Made by a program: the position numbers and the translations under genes. 12,183 nt of DNA. Origin: DASZHC01 sp035938215. Its GTDB lineage: Bacteria > Verrucomicrobiota > Verrucomicrobiia > Chthoniobacterales > JAFAMB01. The stretch lies in NCBI GenBank assembly GCA_035938215.1, contig DASZHC010000094.1, positions 1-12,183 on the forward strand, given 5' to 3'. Shown here one piece after another: positions 7,824 through 12,183 of this stretch; the stretch's first letter is position 1; every line of letters begins with the position of its first letter. Under the pieces are notes generated by a model. The model made no database searches, was not told the DNA's origin, and saw only the letters and a program-made list of their open reading frames with translations.

Positions 7824-7939
7824 GCGCTAACTTAACTTGAGCGCAAGTAGGCGAAGCGTCCCGCGTTGCGCGCTTCAAAACCGTGCAAACCGAGACGGTT
7901 CGCCTACATCGTAGCGCGTTTGTGAGCTTAAGTTAGATC
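7824..7939. repeat. Strong imperfect hairpin of about 115 bases, attC-like
   Basis: Three blocks pair in order from outside to inside: CTAACTTAA (7827-7835) with TTAAGTTAG (7928-7936); a 4-base GCGC block; and GTAGGCGAA (7847-7855) with TTCGCCTAC (7899-7907). The inner stem continues past one G-G mismatch through CGTC (7857-7860) with GACG (7894-7897). The right side carries extra unpaired bases. The + strand 3' tip reads GTTAGAT, which fits the integron core GTTRRRY, and the - strand 5' tip ATCTAAC fits RYYYAAC; the opposite tip fits only 5 of 7. Length is within the range of attC sites. No integrase or second site is visible. A miniature inverted-repeat element or structured RNA are alternatives. 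Confidence 0.55.
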
Positions 7940-8079
7940 GCCTGGGGTACTAGCGGTTCCAGCGCCCCAGTTCATTCATCTGCGGTTCCTTTAGGCGTCT
8001 CATGAGGTGAGGAGATCACGAGGGCGAACAAGCGGCCTCAGAAAGCACCAATGAAGGTTTCAAGACTCAGTAAGCCCTC

Positions 8080-8370
8080 TCAAACGCGCTGGTTAAAAAC
8101 ATTCCAAGGCTCCACGATCACTCTGCACTCCATATTAGCCAGAAAAGTCCTCTTGATTCCGAGTCGTGCCAACGAGGCTCCCAGTTCAACGACGACGTTA
8201 TGGCGAGGCACGTGCACATCCTCGTTCGCCTTCTTCTGAACATTATCCGCTCCGAGAACCACCACCGCTGCATCGAATCTCAGCAAGTTTTCAAGGAATT
8301 GCTCCACAGGCAATTGCACCATGGCGGACCTGAAAATGTCGGTCTCAGCGCTCCGATTTGGGGTCGCGTC
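8080..8370 (-). pseudogene. Remnant of a TIR-like nucleotide-binding protein (PF10137 type)
   Basis: A frame of 96 codons lies directly after the larA stop, on the same strand and in the same frame; its first ATG is at 8322. It contains the core pattern of the TIR-like domain found in bacterial immune effectors such as Cap12 and Pycsar TIR proteins: RFDAAVVVLGADNV, then PRHNVVVELGASLARLGIKRTF. The glutamate in the NVVVELG motif, equivalent to the NADase catalytic residue of that family, is kept (residue 46 from ATG 8322). Intact relatives are much longer, with an N-terminal half of the TIR fold or a separate sensor domain. Here everything upstream is missing, and the tail after RTFLA no longer resembles the family, suggesting a frameshift or decay. 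A small intact protein is possible but has no good ribosome binding site. Family assignment is by recognition only. Confidence 0.6.
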
Positions 8371-9684
8371 TCAGACCGTGAGCGCGGCTTCGTTTTCCGG
8401 CTCTAATCGGCAGAAGGGCACGACGTAAGGCCCCTCGGGAATGACGGCCACTGCGCTGTCGCCGCTTGCCGCGACGCTTTCCAGCACGGCGGAGGGCACC
8501 GACTCGATGCGTGCGATGCCGGTGAGGGCGTGTTGTGCAGGATTCAAGCCCGTGCTGTAAAGCTGGAGTGTGCCAATAGCCATCGGCTTGAGCTGCATCT
8601 GGGTCTGCCATTCGTCGATGGCGGCGCGTGATTTAAGCAGGATCCGGCGCAAAAATTCGCTCGGCCCGTGCTGGACCAGTGTGCGCTGGGCTTCAACGAA
8701 CTCAGGAGATCCAAGCCCCTCCGAGCACTCGGAAGCTACAATGAGCCGGCCACCCGGCGCAAGTATGTCAATGGGGCCTACCATTCCTTTCACGGTCTGA
8801 TAATAGGTCTTATCCAATGGGTAACCTGCCGCGCTTGTTACCACGGTTTTGAAGCGACGCCCGGCGGACACCTCGGCATAGTCTCGGACAAAGGCGACCG
8901 CTTCGGCGTGGCTGCCAACAATCTCGCCGAAGTTGATGAATGAGAGGCTGCGCTCCTCGTCGACAACAGCATTGATCGCCAGCGCGCCTCCTAACATCCG
9001 TACGATCTCCAGTTGTTCTTCATGAAGTGGGTTGCCCTCAAAATTGCAGTTGGCAGCCTTAGGATCGGCCAAGAAGCGCGCGCTGTGGAAAGTAGTAATG
9101 GTCTCGGCGTGGGCCAGTCCTGGGGCGATGACCTTGCGTCCGCCAGAGTAACCGGCCATGAAATGGGGTTCAACCAAGCCGGTTGCAATCCTGAGGTCCG
9201 CTTCCACGAAGCGCCGGTCGAGGCGCACCACTGTGCCGCGAGTGCTCGTGTTGCCGAGCAGAACGTGATCCTCATCCCTGGTGGCGTAGTGGTTCTCGAC
9301 TCGCACGTTGTGCAAGACCCATGGATCGCCAATCAGTTCGTCCAACTCGCCCTCCAGGTTGGGCCGATGCAGGCCGGTCGCCACCAATACCCGAATGGCT
9401 TGAGCCGGAATCCCTGCATGAAGCAAAGTTTCGATCAACGGACGAAGGAACAAATGGTTCGGCACCGGCCTGGTAATGTCGCAGATTGCGATCGCAGCGC
9501 TGCGCGCGGCACGCGCCAACTTTTCCAGAGGAGCCGTGCCGACCGGCTCTAGCAAGGCTTTCCTCACAGCCGCTGACGGATCGGCCAGCACCGGCATAGG
9601 TTGCTTGCGCAGGACCGTGACCTGCAGATCTTCTGGTAATTGGATAGGCAGTTTGCCGCGGCCGTAGTTGAGCTCGACTTGCAT
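8371..9684 (-). CDS. larA: LarA-family nickel-dependent 2-hydroxyacid racemase/epimerase
   Basis: A 437-residue protein of the LarA family, whose members use a nickel-pincer nucleotide covalently held by a lysine to racemise or epimerise 2-hydroxy acids. The key residues are present, at positions that nearly coincide with the Lactiplantibacillus enzyme: D69 and R72 in CDITRPVP, H106 in TGLHRP, H174 in EPHFMAGYSGGRK, K184 as cofactor attachment site, and H200. Substrate could be lactate, malate, another short hydroxy acid or a sugar acid; the sequence alone does not decide. ATG 9684 is chosen because it has AAAGGA about 11 bases upstream and gives family-like numbering; a TTG at 9714 would add 10 residues. 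The cofactor synthesis genes larB, larC and larE are not in the window. It is divergent from the SDR gene, hinting at a shared hydroxy-acid or sugar-acid pathway. Confidence 0.9.
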   Translation of the reverse strand: MQVELNYGRGKLPIQLPEDLQVTVLRKQPMPVLADPSAAVRKALLEPVGTAPLEKLARAARSAAIAICDITRPVPNHLFLRPLIETLLHAGIPAQAIRVLVATGLHRPNLEGELDELIGDPWVLHNVRVENHYATRDEDHVLLGNTSTRGTVVRLDRRFVEADLRIATGLVEPHFMAGYSGGRKVIAPGLAHAETITTFHSARFLADPKAANCNFEGNPLHEEQLEIVRMLGGALAINAVVDEERSLSFINFGEIVGSHAEAVAFVRDYAEVSAGRRFKTVVTSAAGYPLDKTYYQTVKGMVGPIDILAPGGRLIVASECSEGLGSPEFVEAQRTLVQHGPSEFLRRILLKSRAAIDEWQTQMQLKPMAIGTLQLYSTGLNPAQHALTGIARIESVPSAVLESVAASGDSAVAVIPEGPYVVPFCRLEPENEAALTV

Positions 9685-9794
9685 TTGATGATCTATCCTT
9701 TGTTTCTGCGTCAATAGGAAGCGGGGGTTAGGAAAAAAAGTTCGGCGTTTCTCATAAAATGGCTTGTATTCTCTGTGTACGGCAAAACGGATTT
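9685..9794. promoter_or_regulatory. Divergent intergenic region between larA and the SDR gene
   Basis: The two genes start away from each other across 110 bases, so promoters for both must lie here or at its edges. AAAGGA on the - strand at about 9695-9700 is the probable larA ribosome binding site. I see no clear -35/-10 pair and no strong dyad. If the SDR begins at the upstream ATG (9759) instead of 9795, the spacer shrinks to 74 bases. Confidence 0.4.
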
Positions 9795-10541
9795 ATGAGC
9801 ACTCGACTCTTCGGAAAACGTGCGGTGATTACAGCGGCCGGTCAAGGTATCGGTCGCGCAACTGCTGAAGCATTCGTACGCGAAGGTGCGGACGTGATCG
9901 CAACGGACATCAGGCGGGAATCCCTTGAAGGGCTAAGCGCCCGCCAAAACCGGCAACTCGACGTCACGGACCCGTCGGCGGTGCAAGCTTTTGCCCTTGA
10001 GACCGGTCCTGTTGATGTTCTCTTCAATTGTGCCGGCTATGTGCATGCCGGCTCGATTCTCGAATGCAGCGAGCGCGACTGGGAATTTGCCTTCGAGATC
10101 AACGCACACGCAATGTTTCGAATGATTAAAGCTTTCCTCCCGGGAATGTTAGAGAAGGGATCAGGCTCGATCATCAACATGTCCTCCGTTGTTTCCAGTG
10201 TGAAAGGAGCTCCCAACCGTTTCGCTTACGGGGCAAGTAAGGCGGCGGTCATAGGCATGACCAAGTCCGTGGCTGCTGACTTCGTGACACGCGGCATCCG
10301 CTGTAACGCGATCTGTCCCGGAACTGTGGACTCTCCGTCGTTGGCCGATCGAATTGCGACGCAAGCCGCGAGGCAAAAAGTGTCGCTTGACGAGGTTCAC
10401 AAGGGTTTTATCGAGCGTCAGCCAATGAGGCGCCTCGGAAAGCCTGAGGAAATCGCTGCATTGGTTGTGTATCTCGCGTCCGATGAGTCGGCGTTTACCA
10501 CCGGCCAGATTCACGTCATCGATGGGGGCTGGGCGACTTGA
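9795..10541 (+). CDS. Short-chain dehydrogenase, DHRS6 / 2-keto-3-deoxy-L-fuconate dehydrogenase type
   Basis: A 248-residue classical SDR with an NAD-binding Rossmann fold. Motifs: TAAGQGIG at 13-20 (the Ala-containing glycine motif of this subfamily), D38 after the second strand indicating NAD over NADP, NCAG at 78-81, N103, catalytic S131, Y145 and K149 (YGASK), PGTVDSPSL at 175-183, and the C-terminal IDGGW. Throughout, it closely resembles human DHRS6/BDH2 and its bacterial relatives, which include 2-keto-3-deoxy-L-fuconate dehydrogenase of non-phosphorylated L-fucose breakdown; DHRS6 itself has been assigned hydroxybutyrate or hydroxyproline-related activity. Exact substrate is inference. 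ATG 9795 fits the family N-terminus; ATG 9759 would add 12 residues, cysteine-containing and unlike the family. Its stop overlaps a TTG start of the following lipoprotein gene. Confidence 0.88.
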   Translation: MSTRLFGKRAVITAAGQGIGRATAEAFVREGADVIATDIRRESLEGLSARQNRQLDVTDPSAVQAFALETGPVDVLFNCAGYVHAGSILECSERDWEFAFEINAHAMFRMIKAFLPGMLEKGSGSIINMSSVVSSVKGAPNRFAYGASKAAVIGMTKSVAADFVTRGIRCNAICPGTVDSPSLADRIATQAARQKVSLDEVHKGFIERQPMRRLGKPEEIAALVVYLASDESAFTTGQIHVIDGGWAT

Positions 10542-10906
10542 GAATAAAACAAAATAAGGAATTGCCTCGCTACCAACGCGCAGCGATGGGCTTTATCTGC
10601 ACAAGTCTTGCTTTGGCAGGTTGTTGCCAAACAGGGCATTGGACAAGGGATGTCAACCCCGATCACGTCATCATTTTTTTGAGCCCACCGGCGCGAAACT
10701 ACTTCGAAGCAGGGAATGTCTCGTCTTCCGGTGGGCGAGACACCGTGCCCGCAGATAACTATCACCGGTTGCAAAGAGAGGCTGCTTGTCTTGGGGCGAG
10801 CGCCGTAATTCTCACGGATCAAGTGCCCGGCGAAGAGCCCGATTTCTGGCAGTACCCGCATACCGGAGTCGCGATTGTGTATGCAACTAGCAGTCTCTCG
10901 CCATAA
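10538..10906 (+). CDS. Small predicted lipoprotein
   Basis: A 122-residue protein with a lipoprotein signal: basic n-region (R2, K4, K7, R11, R14), a short hydrophobic stretch AAMGFICTSLALAG, and the lipobox LAGC with the modified cysteine at 29, followed by a second Cys. The mature part holds PDHVIIFLSPP and then LQREAACLGASAVILTDQV, a pattern (charged helix, LGA-x-AVIL strand, later TGVAIVY) seen in small bacterial outer-membrane lipoproteins of unknown function. No enzyme motif is visible. The TTG at 10538 is chosen because it supplies the basic n-region and overlaps the SDR stop in TTGA; ATG 10586 would leave a signal peptide with no positive charge. It is probably cotranscribed with the SDR, though a functional link is not evident. 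Confidence 0.68.
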   Translation: MRIKQNKELPRYQRAAMGFICTSLALAGCCQTGHWTRDVNPDHVIIFLSPPARNYFEAGNVSSSGGRDTVPADNYHRLQREAACLGASAVILTDQVPGEEPDFWQYPHTGVAIVYATSSLSP

Positions 10907-10932
10907 AAACAGTACTCTGCAATCTGCCGGAC

Positions 10933-10952
10933 GGTGCCCGGGTCATGGCACC
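10933..10952. terminator. Small hairpin between convergent genes
   Basis: GGTGCC (10933-10938) pairs perfectly with GGCACC (10947-10952) across an 8-base loop, at the junction between the lipoprotein (+) and aldo-keto reductase (-) genes. It overlaps the reductase stop. There is no T run directly next to it on either strand, so termination is only a guess from position. Confidence 0.22.
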
Positions 10953-11920
10953 CCATGCCCCATCGCTGCGCTATAGATCTGGTACCATTCAATCCTCGAG
11001 AGCTCCACTTCGGCTCCCTGGCAGCAAGCTCTAAGCCGGTCTGGGTTCGTTGTTCCGATCACAGGCATAATCGCTCCTGGGTGGCGCAGGATCCACGCGA
11101 TCACAATCGCTTCCCGGCTGACATTCCTTTCTCTTGCAATCCGTTCGATGAGGGAGGCCGTCTCGCGAATCCGCGGTTCGGTCTCCGGCCCGGGAGGCTT
11201 CCCTGTGAGCACTCCCTTCGCAAGCGATCCCCAGGCCTGGAGCGCGATCCCGTGCAGCCGGCAATATTCGATGATTCCTTCGCCCGGATTACCATACTCC
11301 GGACGCTTCATGTTGGCATGGATTGCCGCATCATGAAGCACCGTATGAATTGGATTATATTCTATTTGATTCACCACGATCGGTTGATCGACAAAGGCTC
11401 TCAACAGTTCGATTTGTGCCGGAGAATGGTTGCTGACTCCGAACCTCCGCACCTTTCCCGTCCGGTGCAGGAGATCGAAGGCTTGCGCGACTTCCTCCGG
11501 TTCGACCAGCGGGTCGGGGCGGTGCAGCAACAAGATGTCCAGGTAGCCCGTTTGCAGCCGCTTCAGACTTCCGTCGACCCCCTCGACGATGTGCTCAAAA
11601 CTCAGGTCGAAGCGTCCTGGCAATCCTTCCTCGGGTTGGTTACGCAGATAGATTGCGCACTTGCTCTGGAGGATGAGTTCATCTCGCAGGTTTGCATTCT
11701 CTTTCAGGAATTCGCCAAAAATGGTCTCCGACTTGCCAAAGCAATAAATGTCAGCGTGATCGAAAAAGTTGAGACCACACTCGAGTGCGGTCTCGATCGC
11801 CGCGCGTCCCTTTTTCATTTGCTCAGCGGTCAGCGGAGAACCATCGAAAGTACCGCCGATCATCATGCAGCCGTAGATGAGCGGGTTGGAGGAAGTTTTG
11901 GGTTGAGTCATGTCCGGCAT
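10943..11920 (-). CDS. Aldo-keto reductase, YdhF-like
   Basis: A 325-residue NAD(P)H-dependent aldo-keto reductase with the (beta/alpha)8 fold expected of the family. The catalytic tetrad is visible: D54 and Y59 in FFDHADIY, K87 in LQSKCAI, and H133 in LLLHRPDPL. Further family marks are GKVRRFGVSNHSPAQ after the dehydrogenase-like LVEPEEVAQAF segment, QIEYNPIH, PVIGTTNPDRL, and a C-terminus (WYQIYSAAMGHGVP) very like that of E. coli YdhF. Substrate is unknown; such enzymes reduce aldehydes or ketones, including sugar-derived ones. ATG 11920 gives MPDMTQP; a second ATG three codons later is an alternative, and neither has a strong ribosome binding site. The gene stands alone on the - strand, convergent with the lipoprotein gene, and has a palindrome 54 bases upstream of its start. 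Confidence 0.9.
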   Translation of the reverse strand: MPDMTQPKTSSNPLIYGCMMIGGTFDGSPLTAEQMKKGRAAIETALECGLNFFDHADIYCFGKSETIFGEFLKENANLRDELILQSKCAIYLRNQPEEGLPGRFDLSFEHIVEGVDGSLKRLQTGYLDILLLHRPDPLVEPEEVAQAFDLLHRTGKVRRFGVSNHSPAQIELLRAFVDQPIVVNQIEYNPIHTVLHDAAIHANMKRPEYGNPGEGIIEYCRLHGIALQAWGSLAKGVLTGKPPGPETEPRIRETASLIERIARERNVSREAIVIAWILRHPGAIMPVIGTTNPDRLRACCQGAEVELSRIEWYQIYSAAMGHGVP

Positions 11921-11973
11921 TTGGAAACATAGAATCTGGGAATCGTTGCGGCGTCACGCTTTACTGTTTGAGC

Positions 11974-11987
11974 GCCGAAATTTCGGC
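11974..11987. promoter_or_regulatory. Perfect 14-base palindrome upstream of the aldo-keto reductase
   Basis: GCCGAAATTTCGGC is perfectly self-complementary with an AT-rich centre and no spacer. This form is typical of repressor operators. It lies 54 bases before the reductase start on the - strand, within plausible promoter distance, and 9 bases from the end repeat. The regulator is not in the window. Confidence 0.35.
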
Positions 11988-11996
11988 CGAACTTCC

Positions 11997-12174
11997 TAGT
12001 GTCCTGTCCCCGAAATAACATAAATTTTGCCGGAAGTCAGTTGGCTGTTTTTCAAGGCGCGAACGAGCGCCCATATCTGAATCATACGGGCCGAGAGAGC
12101 AACGCAGAAAAACGGCCAACTGGCTCCGGCCCGAAGGGTTGCGATGAAAATGGGCCGGCGACCGCGTTGCTCGT
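11997..12174 (-). repeat. Structured dispersed repeat, right copy
   Basis: This is the inverted counterpart of 1-179, beginning TAGTGTCCTGTCCCCG and ending GCGTTGCTCGT. It keeps the internal stems: CAGTTGGCTGTTTTT (12038-12052) pairs with AAAAACGGCCAACTG (12108-12122, one G-T position), and GAGCAACGC near 12097 pairs with GCGTTGCTC at 12164-12172. An open - strand frame of 61 codons across it is not shared in frame with the left copy. Confidence 0.85.
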
Positions 12175-12183
12175 CGGTCACGT

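Larger units (their letters stand above)
7637..8079. other. Structured non-coding stretch
   Basis: No supportable gene in about 440 bases. It contains three hairpins: 7669-7702 and 7824-7939 (listed separately), and CTGGGG/CCCCAG at 7942-7947 and 7965-7970. A 52-codon frame on the - strand (7821 to 7663) begins 3 bases past one tip of the large hairpin but resembles nothing I know. I see no rRNA, tRNA or known riboswitch signature. Confidence 0.5.

Noticed and set aside
7640..8080. tRNA or other known RNA gene in the structured stretch
   Set aside because: The hairpins do not assemble into a cloverleaf, and no anticodon arm or conserved T-loop was found; there is no match to rRNA signatures I know.
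10934..11932. 332-codon + strand frame opposite the aldo-keto reductase
   Set aside because: It is antisense to a protein with a complete catalytic tetrad and family-wide similarity; its own translation resembles nothing.
11996..12181. 61-codon - strand frame across the right end repeat
   Set aside because: The left copy of the same repeat does not keep the frame, and the sequence conservation follows the stems rather than codons.

Overview
This looks like chromosomal DNA from an uncultured free-living bacterium of moderately high GC. The dispersed palindromic repeats (window ends, cobW/cobN junction, downstream of the chelatase ATPase) resemble repeats I associate with soil Verrucomicrobiota or Acidobacteriota. 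That taxonomic call is recollection, not something the genes prove. Related structured repeats of about 180 bases, in opposite orientation, lie at the two extreme ends. The window is therefore probably a metagenome contig that stopped at unresolved repeats, although a repeat-bounded unit cannot be excluded.

Left part (1-6914, all + strand): a cobalt-insertion unit. It has a CobW/COG0523 GTPase with two histidine-rich metal-binding tracts, a full-length CobN large chelatase subunit, and a fused AAA+/von Willebrand factor A protein (ChlI-ChlD type) that overlaps cobN by 4 bases. Together they would deliver Co(II) and insert it into the corrin ring during cobalamin synthesis, with ChlID standing in for CobS/CobT. 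A long palindrome sits between cobW and cobN; its tips contain the cobW stop and the cobN start. No cobalamin riboswitch is visible in the 240 bases before cobW.

Middle part (6915-8370): a gene-poor, repeat-rich stretch. It holds a degenerate 7-base tandem repeat, a long stem-loop, one small predicted membrane-anchored protein on the - strand, a strong imperfect hairpin of about 115 bases whose tips resemble integron attC core sites, and a broken remnant of a TIR-like (PF10137-type) nucleotide-binding effector. It reads as an accessory or decaying region.

Right part (8371-11996): carbohydrate and hydroxy-acid metabolism. A LarA-family nickel-pincer racemase/epimerase (- strand) is divergent from a short-chain dehydrogenase of the DHRS6 / 2-keto-3-deoxy-L-fuconate dehydrogenase type (+ strand). 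A small lipoprotein overlaps the SDR stop. A YdhF-like aldo-keto reductase (- strand) converges on the lipoprotein, and a 14-base perfect palindrome lies upstream of it. If the SDR acts in non-phosphorylated L-fucose breakdown, which ends in pyruvate plus L-lactate, the neighbouring LarA would be a sensible partner; this is inference.
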